A stretch of 46,567 bases of DNA from Anaerolineae bacterium (GTDB lineage: Bacteria > Chloroflexota > Anaerolineae > UBA1429): NCBI GenBank assembly GCA_007132185.1, contig SLPC01000209.1, positions 1 through 46,567 on the forward strand, given 5' to 3'. Shown here piece by piece: positions 36,549 to 43,919 of the stretch. The notes beneath the pieces are model-generated. The model was not told the origin of the DNA, made no database searches, and saw only the letters and a program-made list of their open reading frames with translations. Each line of letters opens with the position of its first letter. Positions within the stretch are counted from its first letter, which is position 1. The position numbers and the translations under genes are program-made.

Positions 36549-36557
36549 TGGTATAAT
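36549..36557 (+). promoter_or_regulatory. Extended -10 promoter giving a leaderless rel mRNA
   Basis: TG-G-TATAAT (36549-36557) is a perfect extended -10; the -35 region (TTCGGT) is weak. The ATG is at 36566, 8 bases after the hexamer, and there is no Shine-Dalgarno. Confidence 0.65.
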
Positions 36558-36565
36558 AAGGCACA

Positions 36566-38731
36566 ATGGCTACTACACTTGAAGTCACCTCGATCCCAGC
36601 TCAGGCAGAAGAGCTCTTTGACAGGGTCAAGGGTCTCTATCCGGAGGCGCTTGACGTCGTCAAACGCGCCGTCGAGTTTGCCGCCGAGGCTCACGGCGAT
36701 CAAGTTCGTGCCTCGGACGAGCCCTATGTCATCCATCCTATCGAGGTAGCCATCATTCTCCTTGACCTACAACTCGATCAGGATGCTATCACGGCTGCCG
36801 TCCTACATGATGTGATCGAAGACACCGAAGTCACCTACGAGGTCTTGCGTCGTGAGTTTGGCGAGAGCGTGGCTACATTGGTCGAGGGCGTTACCAAGCT
36901 CAAGCGCGTCAAGCTCAAGAGCAAGGTGGATCGTGTGGCGCTGGATGAAGAGCAGGCCGAGAATCTGCGCAAGATGTTTCTGGCCATGGTCAACGATGTC
37001 CGGGTGGTGATCATCAAGCTGGCGGATCGGCTCCACAATATGCGCACCTTGAGCTATCTGCCCGAGGAAAAGCAAAAGCGGGTATCCCGCGAGACCCTGG
37101 ATGTGTTTGCACCCCTGGCCAACCGGCTCGGTATCTGGCAGATCAAGTGGCAGCTCGAGGATCTGGCGTTTCGCTATCTCCAGCCCGATCAATATCATGC
37201 CATCGCTCAGCTTTTGGCAGAGCAGCGAGCCAAACGCGCCGAATATCTGGAGCGGGCCATTTCGTTGGTGCGCGAGCGGCTCGACCAGGAGGGAATCCAA
37301 TACCGCATCACCGGTCGGCCCAAGCACCTCTACAGCATCTATCGCAAGATGCAGGAAAAGGATCGCGATTTCGAGCAGATCTATGACCTGCATGGTATTC
37401 GCATCATCGTCCAGTATGAGCGAGAGTGCTATCATGCCCTGGGCGTCATCCATAGCCTCTGGCGGCCGATCTCGGGCGAGTTTGACGACTATATTGCGCT
37501 GCCCAAGGACAATGGCTATCAGTCGCTGCACACGGCCGTTATCGCGTTAGAGGGCAAGCCCCTGGAGGTGCAGATCCGCACGGAGGAGATGCACCAGATC
37601 GCCGAGTATGGTGTGGCGGCGCACTGGCGCTACAAAGAGGGCCTTGGGGAGGACGAGGACCTTGTCGATCGGGTGAGGCTGTTCAGGCAAGCCCAGGATC
37701 TACCCGAAGAGGCTGATACCGCCCTGCAGTTTGCCGACTCCCTCAAGAGCGACCTGTTTGCCGAGCGTGTCTATGTCTTTACCCCCAAAGGCGACATCGT
37801 GGACCTGCCCAAGGGCTCTACGCCCGTGGATTTCGCCTACCTGATCCATAGTGAGATTGGCCACCGCTGCCGGGGCGCCAAGATCGATGGGCGCCTCTTC
37901 TCGCTGGACTATCAGCTGCAGACGGGCGATCAGGTCGAGATTCTGACGGCCAAGAAGGGCGGCCCCAGCCGTGATTGGCTCAACCCGCATCTGAACTATG
38001 TCGCCACCCAGCGTGCCCGCCAAAAGATCCGACGCTGGTTCCGCCGACAAGAGCGCGAGCAGAACATTACCCTGGGCCGCGAGATCCTTGATCGAGAGAT
38101 GCGACGGCTCGGCTTTGAGCAAGAGTCGTACGCCGAGATCGCCGCTCTGTTCAACTATGACAAGGTAGATGATTTCATGGCGGCCCTGGGCTATGGCGAT
38201 ATCAGCGCATCCCAGATCGCTAACAAGATCGATGCCGCCACCGCCAAGAGCGAACAGCTCAAGCTCAAGGCCATCCCCGAACGTACCATCTCGGATATAC
38301 GCATCAAGGGCGTGGGAGACCTGTACCATCGCCTGGCGCCCTGCTGCAACCCGGTCCCTGGCGATGGCATCATAGGGTATATCACCCGTGGCAAGGGTGT
38401 GACGGTGCATCGAGTGGATTGCCCCAATGTCGTCAACATGCAGGATCGCGAGAGGCTTGTATCGGTCTCATGGGGCGAGGCCCATGCGGAATATCCGGTG
38501 CAGATCGAGATCGAGGGGATCAACCGGCGGGGGATGTTGCGGGATATCGCGGGAGAGATCGCCGATCTCGGCTTGAATATGAGCTCTGCCCATGTAGATA
38601 CGCATCAGGATAATACCGCCACCATCAGGCTCACCGTTGGCGTTGAGGGGGTCAGTGAACTGTCTACGCTGATGAGCCGGCTCCAAAGCATCCGCGACAT
38701 TCTGGATGTGCGGCGCCAGCCTTCGGGCTGA
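36566..38731 (+). CDS. rel: Bifunctional (p)ppGpp synthetase/hydrolase (Rel)
   Basis: A 721-aa stringent-response enzyme. HD hydrolase domain: YVIHPIEVAIILLDL and HDVIEDT (His81-Asp82) with KLADRLHNMRTL, so hydrolase is probably active. Synthetase: ITGRPKHLYSIYRKMQ, YDLHGIRIIV, KDNGYQSLHTAV and the Glu-rich VQIRTEEMH. TGS: VYVFTPKGDIVDLPKGSTPVDFAY (in part). The Cys-rich segment RLAPCCNPVPGD...VHRVDCPN and C-terminal ACT (INRRGMLRDIAGEIADLGLN, in part) complete the regulatory half. Length is typical. Single Rel-type enzyme in the window, with both activities by motif. Ends at a strong bidirectional terminator. Confidence 0.97.
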   Translation: MATTLEVTSIPAQAEELFDRVKGLYPEALDVVKRAVEFAAEAHGDQVRASDEPYVIHPIEVAIILLDLQLDQDAITAAVLHDVIEDTEVTYEVLRREFGESVATLVEGVTKLKRVKLKSKVDRVALDEEQAENLRKMFLAMVNDVRVVIIKLADRLHNMRTLSYLPEEKQKRVSRETLDVFAPLANRLGIWQIKWQLEDLAFRYLQPDQYHAIAQLLAEQRAKRAEYLERAISLVRERLDQEGIQYRITGRPKHLYSIYRKMQEKDRDFEQIYDLHGIRIIVQYERECYHALGVIHSLWRPISGEFDDYIALPKDNGYQSLHTAVIALEGKPLEVQIRTEEMHQIAEYGVAAHWRYKEGLGEDEDLVDRVRLFRQAQDLPEEADTALQFADSLKSDLFAERVYVFTPKGDIVDLPKGSTPVDFAYLIHSEIGHRCRGAKIDGRLFSLDYQLQTGDQVEILTAKKGGPSRDWLNPHLNYVATQRARQKIRRWFRRQEREQNITLGREILDREMRRLGFEQESYAEIAALFNYDKVDDFMAALGYGDISASQIANKIDAATAKSEQLKLKAIPERTISDIRIKGVGDLYHRLAPCCNPVPGDGIIGYITRGKGVTVHRVDCPNVVNMQDRERLVSVSWGEAHAEYPVQIEIEGINRRGMLRDIAGEIADLGLNMSSAHVDTHQDNTATIRLTVGVEGVSELSTLMSRLQSIRDILDVRRQPSG

Positions 38732-38744
38732 GCCTATCGCCTCG

Positions 38745-38775
38745 AAAAAAAAGCACCCTGATGGGTGCTTTTTTT
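38745..38775. terminator. Bidirectional intrinsic terminator
   Basis: Stem AAGCACCC (38751-38758) pairs with 38763-38770 across the loop TGAT, flanked by eight A and seven T. It serves rel (plus) and the PpiC gene (minus), which converge here. Confidence 0.92.
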
Positions 38776-38799
38776 CTTTGCTACCTAGCGGCGATCGTT

Positions 38800-39930
38800 C
38801 TAGGAGGGGGCCATACTGGGGTCCCAGTAGACCTCGATGCCTTCGGCGATCTTTTGCTCATAATACCAGGTATCCAGAATAATGCTCCGTTGATGCTCCA
38901 GTTCAGCCTCCTCCAGGGGACGATCTGCTTCACGTTCGAGCACGCGGATGATGTGGAAGCCAAACTGCGTCTCGACGATGCCGCTGGTCTCGCCAGGAGC
39001 CAGGGCAAAGGCAGCTTCCTCAAAGGGATTTACCATATAGCCTTGAGCGAACCAACCCAGATCGCCACCTTCCTGGCCACTGAACGTATCGATGGAGAGC
39101 TCGCGGGCCAGGTCCTCGAACGCTTCGCCTTCCGCCAGCCGTTCCAGTACCTGCTCGGCCTCTTCCTCGGTCTCTACGAGGATATGCAAAGCACGTACCT
39201 GTTCCGCTGCGGTGGGCAGGTCTGCGGTCAGGGTTTGCTCCACCTTGGACCGGTAGAGCTCTGATTCCATTAGCCGGCGAAAGTCCTGCTCGGAAAAGCC
39301 AGTAGCCTGCCGGATGGCCAAAAAGTAGCTGGTCGAATATGCGACGAAATCTTCATGGGTCATGGCTTCCGCGGTGTCTGTGATTACATCCGGATCCACA
39401 AGCCCGGCGGTCTCTGCATCTTCCGGATCGCGGTAATAGCCGAACTGCTCTTCCAACTCGCGTTGCACCTCATCCTCGGTGACCGTGATGCCCTGCCGTG
39501 CGGCCTCCTGGCGGATGATGCGATCCTCGATCAGCTCTTCCAGGACGATCGTGGGCAGCATCGCAAACTCGTCTTGGCCTCGCTGCAGTTCCTGATCAAT
39601 GTATTCCACCAGGAATTCCTGGCCCTCTATGCCGGCGAACTGAGAGCGCTGATTGAGCAGGTTGTTCAGGTAGAGGCTCGTGGTGTACTCCCGAAAGTTG
39701 AGCGCGCGCTCGTACTCTTGCTGGCGGATGATATCACCATGTACTTCGGCCACGATCCTGCGGGGCCTGATCACGCGCTCGGTATAAAAGCCCCAGCCTA
39801 TCAGGATGAGGATCACACTAAAGAGAGCTGCCGCCCCGATATAGAGCCACTGGCGCATCCGCGCCTCACGCTGCAGGCGCGACACCGTCCTCCGATTGGT
39901 GTATCTCGGACGTTTTACTCGTTTTGCCAT
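38800..39930 (-). CDS. PpiC-type (parvulin) peptidyl-prolyl isomerase, membrane-anchored foldase
   Basis: A 376-aa extracytoplasmic foldase of the SurA/PrsA group. A very basic N-terminus (KRVKRPRYTNRRTVSRLQR) precedes one membrane helix (LYIGAAALFSVILILIGWGF), so the body is outside. The middle is a SurA N-like helical domain (IIRQEAARQGITVTEDEVQREL in part). The parvulin domain is complete: RALHILVETEEEAEQVLERL, LGWFAQGYMVNPFEEAAFAL (in part), FGFHIIRVLERE. No lipobox Cys, so it is a membrane-anchored rather than lipid-anchored PrsA. ATG at 39930 follows GGGAGA. Confidence 0.92.
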   Translation of the reverse strand: MAKRVKRPRYTNRRTVSRLQREARMRQWLYIGAAALFSVILILIGWGFYTERVIRPRRIVAEVHGDIIRQQEYERALNFREYTTSLYLNNLLNQRSQFAGIEGQEFLVEYIDQELQRGQDEFAMLPTIVLEELIEDRIIRQEAARQGITVTEDEVQRELEEQFGYYRDPEDAETAGLVDPDVITDTAEAMTHEDFVAYSTSYFLAIRQATGFSEQDFRRLMESELYRSKVEQTLTADLPTAAEQVRALHILVETEEEAEQVLERLAEGEAFEDLARELSIDTFSGQEGGDLGWFAQGYMVNPFEEAAFALAPGETSGIVETQFGFHIIRVLEREADRPLEEAELEHQRSIILDTWYYEQKIAEGIEVYWDPSMAPS

Positions 39931-39960
39931 AGAGCTTTCTCCCTGATGTTATATAAAGCA

Positions 39961-39989
39961 GGGGCACAGGATCTATTCTCCTATGCCCC
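39961..39989 (-). terminator. Hairpin terminator after rpsR
   Basis: On the minus strand GGGGCATA (39989-39982) pairs with TGTGCCCC (39968-39961) and is followed by TGCTTTATAT. It lies 42-70 bases past the rpsR stop. Confidence 0.65.
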
Positions 39990-40030
39990 CGATTGTTTCG
40001 CAATCGTAGCGAGCCAAACGACGCTAGCTG

Positions 40031-40351
40031 CTACTGGCCCGCAACAAAGGGCAGTAGCGCGATATGCCGCGCACGCTTGATGGCTCGCGCCAACAGACGC
40101 TGATGCTTTGCGCAGGTGCCTGTGCGGCGGCGAGGCGCGATGGACCCGCTGCGCGAGATAAACTGCTGTAACATGCGTGCATCCTTGTGGTCGATGCTGG
40201 TGACCTGGTCGACACAGAATTGACACACGCGGCGGCGGCGACGCTGACCTCGACCGCCTCGGGGGCCGCCTCTCGGACGGCTATCACGGCTATCACGACT
40301 CTCGCGTCGGTCACGCGAATCACTGCCTCGGTTTCTGGTATCCTCTGTCAA
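40031..40351 (-). CDS. rpsR: 30S ribosomal protein S18 with basic Arg/Ser/Gly N-terminal extension
   Basis: A 106-aa S18. The conserved core starts at [10 protein letters not shown] (CxxC zinc-type motif) and runs through [38 protein letters not shown] and [15 protein letters not shown]. The first ~40 residues are an unusual extension of RD/SR and RGG-like repeats ([19 protein letters not shown]). The TTG at 40351 is chosen because GGGAGG lies 5 bases before it; an in-frame ATG at 40375 has no Shine-Dalgarno. It follows rpsF by 65 bases; the ssb gene usually found between them is absent. Confidence 0.93.
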   Translation of the reverse strand: MTEDTRNRGSDSRDRRESRDSRDSRPRGGPRGGRGQRRRRRVCQFCVDQVTSIDHKDARMLQQFISRSGSIAPRRRTGTCAKHQRLLARAIKRARHIALLPFVAGQ

Positions 40352-40416
40352 AGTAGCCTCCCTGCAAAACCCCATCGGGGCGATTTCAAGATGATTGGTT
40401 CGCCTATGTGGGGCGA

Positions 40417-40896
40417 CTAGCTGACTTCTTCCTCAACCGTGGTATCCTCCACGGCCTCGACTTCTTCCTCGATCTCGCCCTCTGTCTCGTCGCCTTCTGG
40501 CTCGGCAGAAGCATCTGGCTCGGCAGAAGCATCTGGCTCGGCAGAAGCATCTGGCTCGGCAGAGGCCATCGCCTCCATCTCTTCCACCGCCTCGGGCTCG
40601 GGCGTCATCTCTTCATCCAGACGCACCAGCAGGTGACGGATGACGTCGTCGGACAGCTTTAGACGGCGCTCTAGCTCCAAAATCGTGGGTTGCTCGAGGT
40701 TGAGGTACATGAGGACATAGTGGCCCTCACTGTGCTTTTGAATCAGATAGGCCATCCTGCGGCGGCCCATAGACTCGACGCGCACAATCTCACCGCCATT
40801 GTCCACAACAACCTGTTTGAGGCCGTTCACGGCGGCGTCGAGGGCTTCCTCTTCCAGACCGGGCTGCAAAATCATGACCAATTCGTACGTACGCAA
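40417..40896 (-). CDS. rpsF: 30S ribosomal protein S6 with acidic repeat tail
   Basis: A 159-aa S6. The ~95-residue core is recognisable: [19 protein letters not shown] at the start, [20 protein letters not shown] (GRR-AY..K...G-Y family block) and [16 protein letters not shown]. The C-terminal ~60 residues are an extension almost free of basic residues, Glu/Asp/Ala/Ser rich, with four hexapeptide repeats AEPDAS. The TTG at 40896 is chosen: AAGGAG is 7 bases before it and it begins exactly at the family's conserved RxYE start. First gene of the rpsF-rpsR operon, diverging from tldD. Confidence 0.93.
   Translation of the reverse strand: MRTYELVMILQPGLEEEALDAAVNGLKQVVVDNGGEIVRVESMGRRRMAYLIQKHSEGHYVLMYLNLEQPTILELERRLKLSDDVIRHLLVRLDEEMTPEPEAVEEMEAMASAEPDASAEPDASAEPDASAEPEGDETEGEIEEEVEAVEDTTVEEEVS
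40497..40568 (-). repeat. Four 18-bp tandem repeats inside rpsF
   Basis: Units at 40497-40514, 40515-40532 and 40533-40550 are identical; the fourth (40551-40568) differs at two positions. Each encodes AEPDAS in the acidic tail. Identity at DNA level suggests recent expansion by slippage. Confidence 0.92.
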
Positions 40897-40921
40897 CGTC
40901 TCTCTCCTTCCTACGGAGTTG

Positions 40922-40950
40922 CCCCGCTCGGACAAACCTGTTCGGCGGAG
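40922..40950 (-). promoter_or_regulatory. Hairpin in the rpsF leader, candidate S6:S18 autoregulatory site
   Basis: On the minus strand CTCCGC pairs with GCGGGG (6 bp), with an inner 3-bp stem and mismatched CGA/CCG segment, about 25 bases before the rpsF start. S6:S18 is known to bind its own mRNA at a structure exposing CCG. Here CCG occurs on both sides of the internal loop; the match is by eye only. Confidence 0.3.
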
Positions 40951-41074
40951 CAGAAAGGTAACGGAATCAGCGCCACCCATGACGCTGACCATATCAAACC
41001 AAAGTATAACATGCAAACCATATCGCTCCAAAACGGGATCGTACACTCGTGACGAAATGGGATGGTGGTGATGG

Positions 41075-41103
41075 TTGTGCCTTGCCGAGCCGGCGTGTAC
41101 AAT
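41075..41103 (+). promoter_or_regulatory. Promoter of the tldD-tldE operon
   Basis: TTGTGC (41075-41080), 17 bases, TACAAT (41098-41103); start near 41110, ~33-base leader. Confidence 0.5.
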
Positions 41104-41142
41104 GATAATAGCTGTTCGAGAACCCAGAAAGGCAGACGAACC

Positions 41143-42504
41143 ATGGACCTGGAGCATCTTGAAAAGGCTCTGGCCGCGAGCCGTTCTGATTATACCGAGA
41201 TCCGTCTGGAGACTCGTCGCACCACCCGCATCGTCTATCACGGCCGCCGCCTGGAGACCGTCAGCACTGTAATGGATCAGGGCGGAATCGTGCGCGCCCT
41301 GGTGCACGGCAAGGGCTGGGGGCTAAGTACCTTTAACAGCCTAGATGATCTGGACAAGCGCGTCGATCAGGCGTACCAGAGCGCTAGCGTGGTCGAAGCT
41401 CGGCCCATTACCCTTGCGGAGGCCGAGTTTGGTCAGGACGAGATCAGGGCTGCGTTGGATGTCGATTTTCGCGAGCTCCCTCTGAAGGAAAAGCAGACCC
41501 TCGTTGGTCGCTATAACGAGATGCTGCTGGACTATCCCAAGGTCGTCGATACACAGGCTAGCTATGCCGACCAGTTTGTGACTATGACCTATGTCAACTC
41601 GGAGGGAGCTCGCATCATCGAGGAGCGCCCCCAGTCCAGCCTTTATCTGGTGGCTACGGCGCGTGAAGATGGCAATGTACAGCGCGCCGGCGATGGGCTT
41701 TCTACCGCTGCCGGTCATGCCGCTCTGTTCAACCTGGATGATCTGGCTCGCGACGTAGGGCAGCGCGCCACCGATCTGCTCTCGGCCGAGACGGTGGTGG
41801 GCGGCGTCTACCCGGTGGTATGTGATCCCAAGCTGGCAGGCGTGTTCATCCATGAGGCCTTTGGTCATCTTTCGGAGGCGGACTTTGTCTACTCGAACCC
41901 GGCCGCCCAAGAGATGATGGTCTTGGGACGCCGCTTTGGGAGCGAGATCCTCAATGTCTATGATGATGGCACATTGCCTGGCCAACGCGGCACTCACAAA
42001 TACGACGATGAGGGTACCCCTATGCAGCGCACGCCCCTGATTGAAGAGGGCGTGCTGGTGGGGCGATTACACTCGCGGGAGACCGCCGCCGCCATGGATG
42101 AGGACGTCACCGGCAACGCCCGCGCCACTAGCTATCGCTATCCGCCCATTGTACGCATGACCAACACCTTTATTGCGCCGGGATCGAGCTCCTTTGAGGA
42201 GATGATCGCCGATATCGAGTTGGGTGTATATGCTTGCGACGCCATCGGCGGCCAAACGATGCTGGAGAACTTTTCCTTTAGCGCTGGTCATGGCTACATG
42301 ATCCGCGATGGCCAACTGGCCGAGATGGTCAAAGATGTGGTATTGAGTGGGAACCTGTTTACCACGCTGCAGCACATTGACGCCATCGGCAATGATCTTA
42401 CGCTCTCGCGCACGGGCATGTGCGGCAAGGGCCAGGGCGGCCTGCCTGTGGGCACCGGATCGCCACACATTCGCATTCAGGGCGTCGCCATGGGCGGGCG
42501 CTGA
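41143..42504 (+). CDS. tldD: TldD metalloprotease subunit
   Basis: A 453-aa subunit of the TldD/TldE zinc protease that trims peptides (microcin B17 and CcdA processing in E. coli, modified peptides elsewhere). The metal-binding HEAFGH (HExxxH) is present in PKLAGVFIHEAFGHLSEADF, and the downstream conserved GTHKYDDEGTP block follows. ATG at 41143 is chosen over an upstream GTG-open frame because the TldD domain starts there and the predicted transcript begins near 41110. The tldE gene follows 25 bases later, giving the complete heterodimer pair. No peptide precursor gene was spotted nearby. Confidence 0.94.
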   Translation: MDLEHLEKALAASRSDYTEIRLETRRTTRIVYHGRRLETVSTVMDQGGIVRALVHGKGWGLSTFNSLDDLDKRVDQAYQSASVVEARPITLAEAEFGQDEIRAALDVDFRELPLKEKQTLVGRYNEMLLDYPKVVDTQASYADQFVTMTYVNSEGARIIEERPQSSLYLVATAREDGNVQRAGDGLSTAAGHAALFNLDDLARDVGQRATDLLSAETVVGGVYPVVCDPKLAGVFIHEAFGHLSEADFVYSNPAAQEMMVLGRRFGSEILNVYDDGTLPGQRGTHKYDDEGTPMQRTPLIEEGVLVGRLHSRETAAAMDEDVTGNARATSYRYPPIVRMTNTFIAPGSSSFEEMIADIELGVYACDAIGGQTMLENFSFSAGHGYMIRDGQLAEMVKDVVLSGNLFTTLQHIDAIGNDLTLSRTGMCGKGQGGLPVGTGSPHIRIQGVAMGGR

Positions 42505-42529
42505 TCTGCTACTGAACGGAGAAAGAACC

Positions 42530-43828
42530 ATGGATCTATTAGCGACTCTGGAGCAGCACGCAGAGCAGGCCGAGGTGTTCGGCATCGAGAGCGAGTCCAC
42601 ACAGGTGAGCTTTGAGGCGGGCGAGATCAAGTCCTCCCAGGTCAGGGAGACCCAGGGGGTGGCCCTGCGAGCTCTGATCGAGGGCCGCCTGGGGTTCAGC
42701 GCCGCCGGCGGGCGTCTGGATGTCGAGGAGCTGGTCGAGAACCTGGTGGCCTCGGCTCATTTCGGGGAGCCTCTCGACCTGCATTTCCCTGCCGCCGCGG
42801 CTGGTCCGGACGTCACCACCTTTGATCCACGCCTGGCCGAGGTGCCCATCGCTCGTTTCGTCGAGATTGGGCGCGCGGTGGTGGCCCGTCTGACCAAGGC
42901 CGATGCCGATGCCAAGGTGGATGTAGATATTAACCGTACCACCGCGCGCACTCATTTGCAGAACAATGCTGGGGCCGATATCCAGCACGAGGTCACCGGT
43001 TTTCACCTGAGCGCTAGCGTGGAGCGGGTACGTGGCGATGATGTGCTCATCGTCTATGACTCGTTCAGCGACATTGGTCTGAGCGACGACTATGAGGATA
43101 TGGTAGAGCGTCTGGCCGACAAGGTTACGCGGGCGGGTCGGTCGGCGCCTTTGGACTCGGGACGCATGCCGGTCATCTTTTCTCCTGCCGGGGCGCCTGT
43201 GCTGTTGCTTCCGCTGCTGATGGCCCTCAATGGCGATGCCGTACAACGGGGCACCTCGCCGCTACAGGACAGGCTGGGCGACGAGCTATTCGATGCGCGC
43301 CTGACCCTGTGGGATGACCCCACGCTGTCAGGGCGGCCGGCCAGTGCCAGCAACGATGATGAGGGCGTGCCCACGCGCCGCAAGGCCCTGGTGCAGAACG
43401 GGATGGTCGAGACCTTTTTGTACGATCTCAAGACCGCGGCGTTAGCGGGCGCCGAGAGCACCGGCAATGGCTCACGCAGCCTCTTTTCGCCGCCGTCGCC
43501 CTCGACCACCAATCTGATCCTCGACCCGGGCGACAGATCTCTGGATGAGATGCTGGCTGGCATCGAGCGCGGCCTGTGGGTCGAGTCGGTGCTGGGGTTG
43601 GGACAGGGCAACCCGATCAGTGGGGCGTTCTCCAATCCCGTGGGGCTGGCCTATGTCATTGAAAAGGGCGAGATCGTGGGACGCGTCAAGGATGTGGCCA
43701 TCGCAGGCAACATTTATGAGGTCCTACAAGAGATCGGCGGCCTGAGCCAGGAGAGCATCTGGGTGCGGGGACGCTATCACCTTCCCTACATCATGCTGAA
43801 CGAACTGAACGTGGTGCGTAGCTCGTAG
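42530..43828 (+). CDS. pmbA: TldE/PmbA protease subunit
   Basis: A 432-aa paralogue of TldD that forms the inactive partner lining the TldD/TldE chamber. It lacks HExxxH. Conserved blocks: GEIKSSQVRETQGVALRAL, LWDDPTLSGRPASASNDDEG and TRRKALVQNGMVETFLYDLK (C-terminal), and the end block GRYHLPYIMLNEL. ATG at 42530 follows GGAG and lies 25 bases after the tldD stop; the upstream open frame within tldD is a shadow. Ends just before a long hairpin. Confidence 0.94.
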   Translation: MDLLATLEQHAEQAEVFGIESESTQVSFEAGEIKSSQVRETQGVALRALIEGRLGFSAAGGRLDVEELVENLVASAHFGEPLDLHFPAAAAGPDVTTFDPRLAEVPIARFVEIGRAVVARLTKADADAKVDVDINRTTARTHLQNNAGADIQHEVTGFHLSASVERVRGDDVLIVYDSFSDIGLSDDYEDMVERLADKVTRAGRSAPLDSGRMPVIFSPAGAPVLLLPLLMALNGDAVQRGTSPLQDRLGDELFDARLTLWDDPTLSGRPASASNDDEGVPTRRKALVQNGMVETFLYDLKTAALAGAESTGNGSRSLFSPPSPSTTNLILDPGDRSLDEMLAGIERGLWVESVLGLGQGNPISGAFSNPVGLAYVIEKGEIVGRVKDVAIAGNIYEVLQEIGGLSQESIWVRGRYHLPYIMLNELNVVRSS

Positions 43829-43860
43829 CGGCACGCCGAAGACAAGTGTGAGACAAGCGC

Positions 43861-43901
43861 AACGGCGGGCAAGGTATGCATCAGATACCCTGCCCGCCGT
43901 T
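43861..43901. terminator. Long hairpin between convergent pmbA and glycyl radical enzyme genes
   Basis: An 11-bp perfect outer stem (AACGGCGGGCA, 43861-43871, with 43891-43901) encloses an inner GGTAT/ATACC stem. Only a short TTTGATGTT follows, so a weak U tract on the plus side. Confidence 0.75.
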
Positions 43902-43919
43902 TGATGTTCTCTGCGTCAC

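Noticed and set aside
40497-40568. CRISPR or minisatellite outside a gene
   Set aside because: Adjacent units with no spacers, in frame with rpsF.
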